Shown piece by piece: positions 36,219 to 47,982 of a DNA stretch of 64,000 nt. The notes beneath the pieces are model-generated. The model saw nothing but the letters and a program-made list of their open reading frames with translations, did not search any database and had not been told where the DNA came from. Numbering within the stretch: the stretch's first letter is position 1; every line of letters begins with the position of its first letter. A program made the position numbers and the translations under genes. Location: NCBI GenBank assembly GCA_951799425.1, contig OX637393.1, positions 36,529,744 through 36,593,743 of the forward strand, in the 5' to 3' direction. This DNA comes from Ilex aquifolium (taxonomy: Eukaryota > Streptophyta > Magnoliopsida > Aquifoliales > Aquifoliaceae).

Positions 36219-36338
36219 GTTTTCCTTGTAATAGAGCTATTTTCAATGAAAATAAACGAGTCTTTTATTCATCCTCATATGGTTTTCAAAGTAAATAAAT
36301 ATATAACAAGTACATATGAAGCAAGCTCTACAACAAAC

Positions 36339-36610
36339 GATAAGCTTCTAAGCTTATAAAATTCAAGATGAGCTCCTCAGCTCATAAAAAAATGATAAGC
36401 TTCTAAGCTTATAAAATCCAAGATGAGCTCCTCAGCTCATAAACAAACGATAAGCTTCTAAGCTTATAAAATCCAAGATGAGCTCCTCAGCTCATAAACA
36501 AACGATAAGCTTCTAAGCTTATAGAATTCAAGGTGAACTCCTCAGCTCATATACAAACAATAAGCTTCCAAGCTTATGAAACTCAAGATAAGCTCCTCAG
36601 CTCAGCGCCT
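36339..36610. repeat. 55-bp tandem array in Tat element 2
   Basis: Units start at 36339, 36394, 36449, 36504 and 36559, an exact 55-base period matching the unit in element 1, with fewer copies. The same paired palindromes (AAGCTTCTAAGCTT; GAGCTCCTCAGCTC) are present. Confidence 0.95.
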
Positions 36611-36810
36611 AAAGCTTATAGAATTCAGAATGAGTTCCTTAGCTCATCCGATAAGGGATGAGCCCCTCAACTCATACACGAACATGAACGTTCAAAAAGA
36701 AAGATCTGACATTCAAAGAATTCAAGGATACAAGCATTCAAGAAAATGTAAAGAGAAATAGAGTTTGACATTAATCAGGAAAAGAAAGGGAGTACAAGGA
36801 GGTAGAACTC

Positions 36811-37913
36811 CTAATCCTTCTTGAGCTGTGACTTCAGCTCGGCCACTTCCTCTTTCAGGCGAGCATTCTCCTCCTTCATCTCATCCCTTTCTTGTTCAGC
36901 CTTGTAGAGGGAGTCAAGAAGCTTCTGACCTGCTGGGGTAAGAAAAATAGTGGAAAGAGAGTCGGGTGAGAAAGAACCATCCCTCTTACGCTTCTTCGAG
37001 CTCGCACCAGCGTCCCCTTCCTCATCAGAGTCCTCTTCCTCGTCAAATTCAGAGGGAGAGGTCCAGGAAGAATAGGGAACGGAGGAAAATTCATATTCAG
37101 TTGCCACAACCCCAAGAAAATAAAGGTTCTCATTCGTCATCAACTCCGAATAAGTCCTAGGCTCTACAAGCAACAACTCATCAATGTTCACCATCTCTGG
37201 AAAATCCAGACCAGGAGGACCTGCGCAATAAGAGTATGATAATAATATGTTTTCATAAATAAAAAAAAAGAGACAAGGGTCTCAAGAGAACTCAGCTTGG
37301 GCATACCAATGCGAGAAAAGCTATTCCAGGACCATGGAATCCTAGCATCAGAAGAGCGCAGCTCAGGGGACCGCCAAGACTCCCCCGAAGCAAAGAAGTA
37401 GCGCTGGGACCACCCTTCAGGATTAGAAGGAAGGCCCAAGACCAAATGAGGCAAATCAAACTACCTCCAACGAAAGAAACTAAAGCAGGGGGCATCATCC
37501 TCTTCAATCTCGAAAAAGAAAAGGAACTCGGCAACAGAAGGAAACCTACCGTTGCCATACAGGCGCCATAAGAGAAAAAAGCTCACCATGGCGGTCCATC
37601 CTCGTGGGAAAAGGCAAGAAGGGCACAGACCGTAATGGGCAAGAACTCACCCAATACCCGGATGAATGGGAAGACGAAGTCCCATGTCCATTGCACCCTA
37701 AAAAAGGCAGATTTCCCCTCGAGAAAGATAGTTGCAGGGCTCGTCAGGGGTAGGAACTCGCAGAGGCAAATCAAGATCAGGAAAAAACCATTTCTTGATG
37801 GCTACCAAATCAGAAGGCTCTAAGGTTGAAGGAGACAAGTAGCGACAATGCCACTTCCATTCGATTCCGAAGGAAGTGCATTCCTTGAACAGAGAAGAAA
37901 CTGAGGCAGCCAT
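36811..37913 (-). pseudogene. Tat element 2 antisense gene A
   Basis: Counterpart of 20994-22066. It starts MAASVSSLFKECTSFGIEWK, has the same two-exon plan, and ends with the full coiled coil to LKSQLKKD. Frame breaks occur between about 37450 and 37700, and a TAG falls in the FSFFRWR region at a different codon from element 1. The two copies were therefore inactivated independently. Confidence 0.7.
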
Positions 37914-38631
37914 TAAAGATTATGGTGAAGACAGAGAGTGGTCACGAAGAATCAAGAAGAAACTCATAAATATTACGGCAAAGAAGAAGGAAACACAGGA
38001 GACGTCAAGAGCCTTGAAGGAAAATGTAAGCTTTTAGGAAACCAAGAACCACATGGAAGGCAAAGTCGGCTGCCTTTTTGGTTTCCTAATTAATAAAGGT
38101 GGTTACGGTTTAGGAAAACAGTTGGAAAAAGGCGGGAAAAGGAGTCAGCACAAGATTACCCCTCCCAATGCACTTAAAACAATTGAAAATAGGTCTGACC
38201 CCAAGTGAACAGAATATCTCATATACTTCTTAGAGCTGAGCTCAGCTCGGTTGGCATCCTGGCATCTCCATAGCAAGTTTCCAAGACCTCCAGTTCCAAG
38301 AACCATGCTCACATCAGGGTAATGGGTTCCTGACGAGTTCCTTGGTTCACAAAAAGACCTTGGCAACTCATAAAGTCCATAATGTTGCTTCAAGAAGGAC
38401 TGAAGTACTTCTCAAAGCAATGGGGGCAAGGGGAACATAAACACAACACAACCATGTTCCAAAGACAGAAGTTACATTGCAATTCAAAACAGCAATTCAA
38501 AACAAAAACAAGAGTCTTTGTATTTCAATAAACAGGTTCAAGATACAGGGAAGAGTGCCATGAACATAAGGAAAGCTCTAAGGGTCTGAGGAAGGTGTAA
38601 TTGAAGGAGTTTGCAACCCTGCGGATGAACT

Positions 38632-41219
38632 TCAAGGGGTACCAGCTGCACGGGTCTCTGCTCCTATTGATTCCGAATTGTGAGCAAGGGTCTCAGTCAC
38701 AAGGTCAGCTGAGAACGGTGTAGTAGCAGAAACAGTAGAAGTTGCAGCTGGGAGCTCGGGAATTGCAGCAACAGAGCCTGTCCCAGTAGTAAGAACTTCA
38801 GAAGTCTCAGCAGGAGGGATGGACATCTCAACACCTTCTGGGGCAACATCTGGAGGAGCCAAGCAGTCCCCCTCGCCATCTGTATCAGTCTCCTCTAACT
38901 CCTCATCAGTAGGAATAGCCAAGTTGAAATCGAGGTTTGGATAAGTCTTTATAGCTCGGCGTTTAAAGGCGAGCCATCCAGTGGCCCATTGGGTGGTGAC
39001 ATCATCCCTCAACTCAGCAATCACACCGTCCTTCTTCTGGACAAGGGTTTTTTGTGCCTCGAGCTGGGTGTAGAGGGCTGCGTTTGCCTCGGTCACAGTT
39101 AAATAATCCTCATTTACACTCTGCAAGGAGCTCTGAGCTTCAAAAGCTTCCTGACTGGCTTTAGCCCAAGCCTCAGATTTAAGCTTCAGCTCTTCCCTGG
39201 CTTTTCTCAACTCATCCCTGGTTTTCTTTTCTCTTTTGTCAGCGACATCTTTGGCCTTTTGTAAGCCCTGAAGGGAAGAAGCTTGTCTCTCCAACTCCTC
39301 CTTGAGGCTTGTCACCTGAGCTCGGAGGTTGTCATTGTCAAAAGTGAGCTCAGCAACCTTAAACTCATATGCTTTTAAAGCCTTGACAGAGCTTTCAGAG
39401 GATTGAATCCTATTCACCAAACCTTTCACATGAAGAGCCAACTGAGGACAGGAGAATAAGCAAGAAAATATAAGCTTTAGGTTGTTACATAAAAAGTAAA
39501 TGGATATATAAGGAGGCTAGAACTTACAACAGCTGTTCCCTGAAGAGCTGAGCTAATGGTCTCCTCGAGAGGCATGGAGGAAGCCTTTTGAACGTCAAAC
39601 TCAGTAAGGACAGAGGAAATAGCCCCAGCAGCAAGATCACTGTTCTCGAAAAAGGAGTCCTCATTCTCCTCCACCTTGGGACGCTTGGCTTCATCACCCC
39701 CAGTTTCCTTCGGAAAAGATTCAATAATCTTCCCTGAAGGGCTATAGGTGAAACTACCAGGTTGAAGGCCAGGGACCAACCTCAAAGCTTCCCTGACCTC
39801 AGTCGAGGAGGGAAAGGCCTCGCCTGGCTCATTAGCTCGACTGGAAGTGGGCAGGATCCCTTATGGCAGACGAGCCTCAACAGCTGGTGATGTGTCCAAC
39901 GTTTGAACTTGCATTGATGAGGTCGAGGATAGAGAAGAAGAGGGCACCCCCAATTTTTGAACTTTAGCCCGAGTAACAGGGCTACTTCCAGAACTGGCCG
40001 CAGCTTTCCGTTTGCCACCTTTCCCACTTCTCGATAAGTGGTCGATCTTAGCTTGGAGTTCCTCAGGGGTGAGCTTCATTGCGGAAGAACCTGGAAGATC
40101 TAAGCCAAAATTACGTCCATATGAGGAAATAGGAAGAGAAGTAGCACAACTTATCAGAAAAAGGAGTTACCTGTTACTTCTTCAGGTCTGACAACAGAAA
40201 TAAGAGGTGGGGCTTTTACCTCTATCCCAGGAGGACTAAACCCTCTCTCAACCAGAACAAAGGGCTGGATAAGCTCAGAGTACCTTCGCTGGTCGCACTT
40301 GATCAATTTCAACTTTACTTCCTCGTCCTCAGCACTGAGCTCAGGTCAGGTACCTAGACACAGCACAAGCAAAGCAGAGTCAGAAACTTAAGATTCTCAA
40401 AGTAAAACTCAGTCAACTCGAGCAAGGACTCACGCAAGTTCTCGGGCACAGTCCAAGCCTTAGGGATACCAAGAGTATCCGTTATGTCAGCAGGATTGTA
40501 TTCCCAATTGGTACCCCCAACGAAGAAGAAACGTTCATTCCAGTGTTTGTGGGAGGAGGGAATATGAGAGATGATCTGCCTAGCATTGGTCCGCTTGGAG
40601 ATGTACAAGAAGCCCTCAGAAGAGGTCAGCTTGACGTTAAAAAAATCCAAAAGCAGGGAAATGCTGGGAACCCCGAGCTTGTGGTCTTTGAAGAAGACCA
40701 AAAGACCCACCAGAATCCCCCAGAAATTAGGGGAGAGTTAAGAGGGGCAAACATTGAAATATTGCAGAACGTTCTTGTTGAATGGATGCAGAGGAAAGCG
40801 AAGGCCATTCTCGAAAGTGACCTCGAAGAAGCAGACCCTCTTATGAACTTTGGCAACATAAAGGGTAGAGCTGTCTGGACACCAGCAGGAAACCCATAGC
40901 GGGCAGTGAAAATCTTCATAAAGGAAGGGTGGACCTTGCTAGGGCCCACAACCTCGGCATGATCTAGGGCAGCTCCTAGGTATGACGTACTACCAGAAAC
41001 CCCAACCCCACTGGCTTTGCCCTTGCCTTTGTCAGGCTTGGGGGGCATAGGAGAAAACGACGAGGGAAGCTCCTCGGTGTTGACTCCGGACTCAACAGCA
41101 TCAACACCGGGGAAATTGTCAATTTCATCTCCCACTTCCCCCAATTCGATCTCTTCCTCGGCAGACCTACCTTCTAGGGAAGAAACAGAGGAGCGAGTAG
41201 CTCTAGAAGAGGCATGCAT
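38632..41219 (-). pseudogene. Tat element 2 antisense gene B
   Basis: Counterpart of 22739-25329. It starts MHASSRATRSSVSSLEG at 41219. The domain region shifts frame near 40890 and resumes in the other frame (DHKLGVPSISLLLDFFNVK; RFFFVGGTNWEYNPAD). The basic/Ser region has a TAG near 39862. The coiled-coil exon (38632 to about 39441) is fully open, without the stop seen in element 1, and ends in an acidic Ser/Thr-rich tail. 37914-38631 shows no gene. Confidence 0.75.
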
Positions 41220-41876
41220 GTTTGGGCAGGAAAAAGGAAGATCAAAGGAACGATAGAGAGGAGGAATACCAGACAAACACTCTCTAATAACCCTAGGGTC
41301 GGCACAATAACTCCCAACAGCGAGTATGTGCACAATAGAACTCCAATCCACAAAATGGGAAAGAGGAGACAAGCAACAATCACGGGTCCAGAAGTAGAAG
41401 AACCTATGGGCCCAGAAATGCAATAGCCACCTCGAACTCAAAGGATCCAGAACGAGAAAAGTTGAAAAGGGAACAAGGAAAGCGTACCTAGCTAGGAAAG
41501 GAAAACGAGCAACAATCCAGAGTAAAATTGGAGGTAAGAAGCACCGTGAGTCCTCGAATCGAACACAGGAAAACCGATTCTGAACAAGAATCAGAAAGCT
41601 TTGAGACAGAAAGCCAAGAGTTCACAAAGGCAGGAAAATCGAAAGGAAAGAAAATGAACAGTGGAAAAGGCAGTTCAGATAGCCGTTTGGGCATTTAAAG
41701 CTTGAGAGACGTGGGCTGAAACGTGCGCAGGAATCGAGGAAGGCCATGATTGTTATAAACCGTCAAAAGGCTTCAGTCACGTGCAAGTCAAGGTCAGCCA
41801 CACGCATATCCAGCTCGGTGTGAAAAACAGCTCAGCCCCTGCCCAAGCAAGCTCGAGACAAAGGCTGGGGGACAAC

Positions 41877-42594
41877 TGATGATACCTAAAATAAACCCCA
41901 AACATGAGCTCAGGAAATGAGCTCAGCCCGGGAGCTCGGAGAAGAAAAGCAGAGCTCATCCAAGCCATAGTCAGAGCTCGTCCAGCCAATATTGGAGCTC
42001 CCCTAAGCAAGATAATAGGGGAAAAGGTGAGGAGACAGCAAGATGATAGAGGACACCTCCAAAGTAGAAGCCAAGCTGGAACCAAGGCATAAAACCCTTA
42101 ACTAACCAAGATCCTCTCCAAATATCAAGGAGGATCCTATGGTAGAAGGCAAAGATCTCGGGATATAGACCGTTAAAGCCAGCCATATGGAGTTTGGGTA
42201 ACTTCGGGATTGGAGAGAGAGAGGGGGGAAGATCCCTTCATTATAGGAAGTAAAATCGGATTAGAGGTAAGCAAGAGGCTATAAAAGGGGGGTAAGCCTC
42301 CTTTTATGGGGAGAGATGCGATAGAGCCAAAAAGAACCCTAATTCCCTCCTTATTACGCTGTAATACACTCAACACAATCGATAAGAAAAGAGGAGCTAG
42401 AGACTCCATTGTAGAGTGGACTAGCCGAGCTCTCAGGCCGGTGAACCACTGTAACTCCTTTGTGTTATCTCCCTTTCCTCTATTCCCTTAAACATCATCC
42501 AGCATTGTTTGGCACGAGCCTTGTAGCTCAAGCACCAAATCTAATTTCACGCATATATGTACCCTTAATTCATTTTCAGTAGAAAACACCATCA
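41877..42594 (+). repeat. Tat element 2 3' LTR
   Basis: Preceded by the purine tract AAAGGCTGGGGGACAAC. TATAAAA at 42290-42296. Followed by the ACAAC target duplication. Confidence 0.93.
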
Positions 42595-42599
42595 ACAAC

Positions 42600-42690
42600 C
42601 ATTAGGTGTCTTTTGGCCTTAGCAACAATCAAAGGTTGGAATCTTTATCAAATGGATGTTCACAATGCTTTCTTACATGGAGATCTATGT
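42600..42690 (+). pseudogene. Copia element 1 RT fragment, after the gypsy insertion
   Basis: Reads [20 protein letters not shown] then HNAFLHGDL, the RT block that follows the part ending at 29946. It stops abruptly. DNA beyond about 42700 belongs to a LINE on the other strand. Confidence 0.85.
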
Positions 42691-42699
42691 AAGTTTTTA

Positions 42700-43225
42700 A
42701 CATGTCGAACTCATTGTTTAAACTATAGAGATTATAAAATATGGAATTGGTTTTTTCTTAATTTCTTCACAATCATCAGTAGATGAACCATCAGATCTCT
42801 AAATGGAAGTAATTTATTCTAATTCCTCCTATTGACTAAATTCTTAAAAAAGAAAGAAGTATTTAACCAATTAATCCTGGACTTTTGTTTGAGAAAAGCA
42901 TCCTCAGTCTTTGTAGCTTCAAGATATTTCTATAATATAACTTTTTTTCCTCATTCTTAAATCTTGCACATAAAAGGATTAACATCCAACTCCCTTTGAT
43001 ATCTATCTAAGGCAAACTTAGCTTCTTGAGCAACAATATTCAAATCACCAACTTCTTTCAGATTCAAGCTCTTAAACTAAACTCTCTTCTAAGCAACCTC
43101 AGCTTTTGGCAACTTGGAACAGTTTAGAGCCATGAATAGCAAACTTCCAAATTCTAGCAACTATAGGTAAGAAATCATCTTTATTTGCAAGAAAATTAAA
43201 GAATTTGAAAGGAGTTTTCCTCATA
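42700..43225 (-). pseudogene. L1-type LINE fragment (endonuclease-RT linker)
   Basis: Minus-strand reading gives FKFFNFLANKDDFLPIVARI, then (after a stop and frame changes) DLNIVAQEAKLALDRYQREL and AFLKQKSRINWLN. These are the conserved linker blocks before the RT of plant L1 elements. Several stops and shifts are present. The matching endonuclease piece is at 48477-48715, so the LINE was split. Confidence 0.72.
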
Positions 43226-43230
43226 GTTAT

Positions 43231-45161
43231 TGAAGATGCATAAATTGATTTTATGCACCACCTGTCAAGTGATTGGTAATAAATGCAGTAATTAAGAAGT
43301 AAGAGAGCAACACAAGCAAGACAAAGATGTAGAGTGGTTCGGTCAATGTGACATACGTCCACTTTGAAGGGCTAGGGTCGTTTGGGTATTTTATTACTTT
43401 GAGGAGTGTTGGGAGAGCAGGGAGGTACAAGCTATAAGAGAGTGATAGCAGATGTGATCGATTGTGTCTGTTGCCCCCCAAGTGTTGGCACGGTTTACAA
43501 TTTATAGTCGCCTCCTAACAGATTGAGGCGGTTTGTCAGTAACTAAAAGGCTAATTTGGTGGAGCTGGCGCTGTCTTCTCAACGGATAAGGCTGATGATG
43601 CACAAATTGACTTTGCACACCACCTGTCAAGTATGAGTAATAAATGTAATAATAAAGGTAGAGAGAGAGAGAGAAGACGAGAATTATAGTGGTTCGGTCA
43701 ATATGACCTACGTCCACTTCTCAATGGCTAGGGTCGCCGGGTGCTTAACTGGGTGTAGACCTCTTTGGGCTTGGCTAGCTGGATCTCCTAAAGTTGGGCC
43801 CTTGGGCTTGTAACATGAGTTGGGCCCTTGGTCTTGGTCTATCATTTTCCCCCCAATGCCCTGTGTCCAATGGAACTTGGAGAGGAGGGCATTCTGTTGA
43901 ATTTGAATTTTCGGCTGATCGGCATAACTGAAAAAACTTCAGGAGGCCAAAACCTATGCTTTTAGGCATTTTTTGAGCTTTTAACAGCATCAATCACAGC
44001 CAAAGGCTGTGAGTCTTGTAGGGCTCGCCGAAAGCTTCGATTTGATATATTATAAGCCTCATTTCGAGAAAAGTTACGGTCAAAACTTCGAGCAGAGAGC
44101 TGAGTGCAAGGTTTTGGGTGACCAGGCAGCTTTTGGGCAAGCACACTGTGTCTTGGGCGAGCAGATAGGGTCCTGGGCGAGCAGAATTTTTTTTTTTTTT
44201 TTTTTGTGAAAAAACTTCGGGAGGCCAAAACTGCTGTTTCTGAGCCTTTTTTGGACTTTTTACATCATCAATAACAGCCAAAGGTTGTGAATCTTATAGA
44301 GCTCATCGAGAGCTTCGATTTGATATATTATAAGCCCCGTTTGGAACACCTTGGGCGAGCCTGGGGCTGCCTTGGGCGAGCCGGGCTGCCTTGCGCGCCT
44401 TGGGCGACCCTGTGGCTGTCTTAGGAGAACCTGGGACTTGGGAAGCTCTCTTGGGCAAGCAGGAGGCTTTGGTTGAGTAGCTTGGTCGCCAATTGAGTGA
44501 GAGAAGATAGTACAAGTTTAGAAAATGAGAGGAGCTATGTGCTCAGTTGAGTGTGTTCTGATCTGCCCCCAAGTGTTGGTGGGGCTTACAATTTATAGTC
44601 GTCTCCTAACAGACTGGAGCGACTTAATAGCAACTAAGCAACTATTCTGGTGGAGCTCACGACTTATCCTCAACGGGCGAGACAGTTGAGGTGCTCTCCA
44701 TGAGACTCGGTCAAAGGATGAGGTGAAGGTTGACTGTTTCCAAGGTGGTGAAGGTGAGGCTCCTGGATGCTCTCCTGATGACGTAGCCAAGCTGATGTAG
44801 CTCCCTGATGAGCTTGACTGGGTGTAAACCTCTTTGGGCTTGGCTAGCTGGACCTCTTGAAGTTGGGTCCTTGGGCTTGTAACATGAGTTGGACCCTTGG
44901 GCTTGGCCCATCAAAGGCAGTTGCAGCTCTCCCCATAAGATCCGGTCAAAGGATGACGTGGTGGTTGACTTCTTTCAAAGCGGCGTGGATGAGGCTCTTG
45001 GATGACCCTGATTACTCTCTTAGTGATGTAACTCCCCGAACCTTGATGAGCTTGACCGGTGGTGGATCCCTTTGGGCTAGACCTACTGGATCTCTTTAAA
45101 TTGGGCTCTTAAATCAGACTGGGCTTATAACATGAGTTGGGCCATTGGGCCTGGCCCATCA
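43231..45161 (-). repeat. 3' LTR of the gag-only element, carrying a nested insertion
   Basis: Without the insert and one copy of its target duplication the LTR is about 605 bp (43231-43592 plus 44919-45161). It matches 47983-48475 until that copy is cut off. Confidence 0.8.
43593..44913 (-). mobile_element. Related LTR element nested in the LTR (1.3 kb, internally deleted)
   Basis: Starts TGATGATGCACAAATTG, ends GGCCCATCA, and is flanked by AAGGC on both sides (43588-43592, 44914-44918). Both ends resemble the host LTR, so it belongs to the same group. It lacks coding regions. It contains a diverged tandem pair of about 140 bp (43930-44069 and 44208-44344) and many CTTGGGCGAGC-like motifs (44120-44190, 44345-44460). 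Confidence 0.8.
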
Positions 45162-46059
45162 TTTGCTCCCCAATGCCCTGTGTCCAATGAAACTTGGAAA
45201 AGATGGCATTTGGTTGAATTTGAATTCTGGCTGACGGAAACTCCTTTTGACTGATGACCCATTTTCCTTCTTGATATGGTTCATGACCATGAGTGGTAGC
45301 AAGTTGAGTGAGGACAAGGAGGTTACCCGTGAGCTAGGTGACCGGAGACCATTGTCGAATGAAGGAGGGGAGATGCAAGAAGTCATTGTCATCGGAGAGG
45401 AGGTGAGCAACGACGGAGCAATCGGTGTCGAAGCTGGCGTGCAGGTTGGGAGGCAGGCTAACCAGGCTATCGCCGTTGAAACAAGAAAGGAGACCATGAC
45501 TGAGGGAGTCCGTGCAAGGGGAGAGATGCCATAGGAGGGCGCATGGCAAGGAGACCTAGGTCTCAAGGCTAGCAAGATGGGCGCCCCAGGATCTGGTCGC
45601 TGAGATCGAGCAACCATTGGGTGAGGCGAGGGCAAGGCGCGACTGGCGCTTTTGGGCGAGGTTGAGGCACCGCTGGCACTATTAGGCGAGAGCGAGGAGC
45701 GACTGGGCAATGCGACCCGTGCGCTGTCCGTCGAGCCTATTGTTTGTTGTGGTGGAAGCACGCCAAGGCCATCGTCGCGGGGTGTTGGGCGTGAGGAGTG
45801 GGCGCCATGAGGCGAACAGGTGCCAAATCCTTAGTGTTGGGAGCACGCAAACCTTGTTTGTGCTAGGTGTTAAGCGCGGGAACGCTGTGGCAATGAGGCG
45901 ACGGTGCCAGATGGCCACAAAAAGGATGAGACCCGATTGTTGACATTCAATTTAATGTAGTCCCTCGGGTTGCAGACGGCTTGAGTTTCAAGAGCGTGCC
46001 TAGAGATGACAAAAAAAATGTTACTCAAACATCAAAATATCTAACATGATTACTTAGAG

Positions 46060-46600
46060 AGAGGGGCAGACACATCGGCCTGTAGAGAAATAGAGGCTGC
46101 TTGTGTGAAAGCAAAGACAGGGTTTGAGGTTGCTCGTGAGAGAGCTGCGACTCTTGAGACCGAGCTTCTAGTGACCGCGAGAGAGTCGTTAAGCTGGAGG
46201 TAGGCTGATTATGAGGCTGCCTACATGAGAACAGAGGCAAAATTTGAGGGTTTCTTGTGAGAGAGCTACACCTTTTGAGGCCAATCTTTTAGCGACCCGT
46301 GAGAGAGTCGATAAGGTGGAGGTATAGGCTGCCTGCTTGAGAGTAGAGCAGAGATAGACCAAGCTTTTAGCGACCCGCGAGAGAGCCGCTAAGCTGGAGA
46401 CATAGGCTGCCTGCTTGAGAGCAGAGCAGAGATAGCCCAAGCTTTTGGTGACCCGCGAAAGAGCCGCTAAGTTGGAGATACAGGTTACCTGCTTGAGAGC
46501 AGAGCAGAAATAGATCAAGCTTTTGGTGACCCGCGAGAGTCGCTAAGCTGGAGATAGACTAACTGTGAGGCTGTCCGCATGAGAGCAGAGACAAAGGTAG
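46060..46600 (+). pseudogene. Coiled-coil ORF remnant, antisense to the gag-only element, with 78-bp repeats
   Basis: Units of 78 bases (26 codons) recur at 46283, 46361, 46439 and 46517. In plus-strand frame each reads like TRERAAKLE...CLRAEQR, a heptad-like Ala/Leu/Glu/Arg pattern. Stops interrupt every unit. Its position (between gag and 3' LTR) and antisense sense match the antisense coiled-coil genes of the Tat elements, so I infer a third example. 45162-46059 shows no convincing gene. Confidence 0.6.
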
Positions 46601-46881
46601 AATTTGAGGGTGAGCCCATGAGAGGGCCATCAAGCCGGAGGCTCATTCCAATAGATAGAGATGAGGAGGACACTGAGGAGCTGGGCGCCTGGGGCTGGGC
46701 ACCTGAGGTGCTGGGTGCCTAAGTAGGAGCACTGATAGGCCTCTAGTGCCTGGCGCTGAGTCTTCTTGACAATCTTTCTCCTCAAGCGGTGTGAGCTCAG
46801 CCACAAAATCTGTTGATGTTTGTGCCTTTGTGGCTTCTTTTTTTAGAGTCGGGCGCAAATGGTGATAATGATGGCGAGGAC

Positions 46882-47921
46882 TCACCTTACCTGGCTTTGG
46901 TGACATCCTTGACATTTGTGTATTTCTGAACTTTTGCCCACAATTCTGGCATGCTCTTTGGTGGGTGCTTTCATCATTGAGAAGAGAAAACTAGATGAGT
47001 ATAGGCCTCCCAAGAAAGCGGTCATGGTGACCTTGTCATCGGGCTCCTCAATCTGGAGGACCTCCTCTTTAAAACGAGTGAGGTAACTCCTCAGGATCTT
47101 GTCTTGATCCTGCTTTATGCTGAGCAGGTGGGTGGCAAGCTTCTGGTGGCGGCGTCCTCCAATGAAGTGTGACACAAAGGACCAGCTTAGTTCGGCAAAG
47201 GAGCCAATGGAGGCTGGGGTGAGCTTGGCGAACCACAGTTGGGTTGATCCCTTCAGAGTAGTTTGGAATGCTGTACACATGATTTCGTCAGGGATGTTGT
47301 GTAGTTGCATTAAAGACTTGTAGGTTTCGAGGTGATCAAGTGGGTCTTTTGTACCATTAAAGGTTTCTACGGATGGTATTTTAAACTTTTGGGGAAGTGG
47401 GTAGTTCGTCACATCTGGTATGAAGGGTGTGTCGGTTCACCTTACCAGGTAATCCACGGTTTCTGGTCCTTGTGCCTTCATGGCGTTGAAGACGTCGCCT
47501 AGCTGATTCTGCACTTCTTTGATTTTTTCGTCCTAGTGGTTGGGAACTCCCTTGGAATTATCGTGGAAATGGATCCCATGCTCTACGCTTTGATTTTCGC
47601 CCTCATCTTCTTGGAAATGAGGGTCTCCACCATGAGAAGATGAAGCTGGAGGAGGAGGTGAAGGTCCCTCATGGTGGGCTCCCCTGTGGCTCCCAAGGGG
47701 GCGCCCAAGTGGGGAGCTCCTTGAGGTCCTCCAGGCTGTGCTCCTCCTTGTTGTCGAATGAACATTAGTTGCAGGATTTGCTGATTCTGAGTCAAGAGCT
47801 GCTGCATTGTTTCCAGCATCTGTTGTGCTTTCGGAACAAGATTGGTTGGTGAAGGGGCAACCTCCTCTTCTCGTGGTGGATTGTCTTCGGGCTAATTCAT
47901 GGACTTTGTGGTGATTGCCAT
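46882..47921 (-). pseudogene. Gag of the gag-only gypsy-like element
   Basis: Starts at MAITTKSMN (47921), followed at once by a TAG. A Gln-rich stretch (MLETMQQLLTQNQQILQLMF) and a frame change come next. The capsid core then reads KIPSVETFNGTKDPLDHLET, AFQTTLKGSTQLWF and LRSYLTRFKEE. The core is clearly related to the Tat element gag (VEVFDGTKDPVDHLNTYKNQ in that family). No protease or RT follows. Confidence 0.8.
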
Positions 47922-47982
47922 AGGTACATTAAGAGAAGTATTTAGGTGAAAATTTTGTCGTTTCCCACAGACGGTACCAAAC

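Larger units (their letters stand above)
29947..42594 (+). mobile_element. Ty3/gypsy Tat-lineage element 2, full length (12.6 kb)
   Basis: LTRs of 718 bp (29947-30664, 41877-42594) differ at about 20 positions by eye (about 2.8%). There is a perfect 5-bp target duplication ACAAC at 29942-29946 and 42595-42599. The internal layout is the same as Tat element 1: gag-pol, 55-bp array, two antisense genes. It is inserted in the copia RT domain, and the copia reading resumes after it. Same family as element 1. Confidence 0.95.
13820..42690 (+). mobile_element. Ty1/copia element 1, interrupted by two gypsy elements and 3'-truncated
   Basis: Its pieces are 13820-13958, 26704-29946 and 42600-42690. 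The LTR starts TGTTAGAATTAG and ends TTCTTAACA, giving TGTTA/TAACA ends. It is followed by the initiator-Met primer site TGGTATCAGAGC at 26786-26797. Domain order gag, protease, integrase, RT identifies copia. The RT reading runs up to 29946 and resumes at 42600 beyond the second gypsy element, ending near 42690 with LHGDL. RNase H and the 3' LTR are missing. Confidence 0.88.

Noticed and set aside
45159..45943. ORFs of 70-200 codons on both strands
   Set aside because: GC-rich, Ser/Pro- or Arg/Gly-rich frames between gag and LTR of the gag-only element. None is supported by domains, and they overlap each other on opposite strands.
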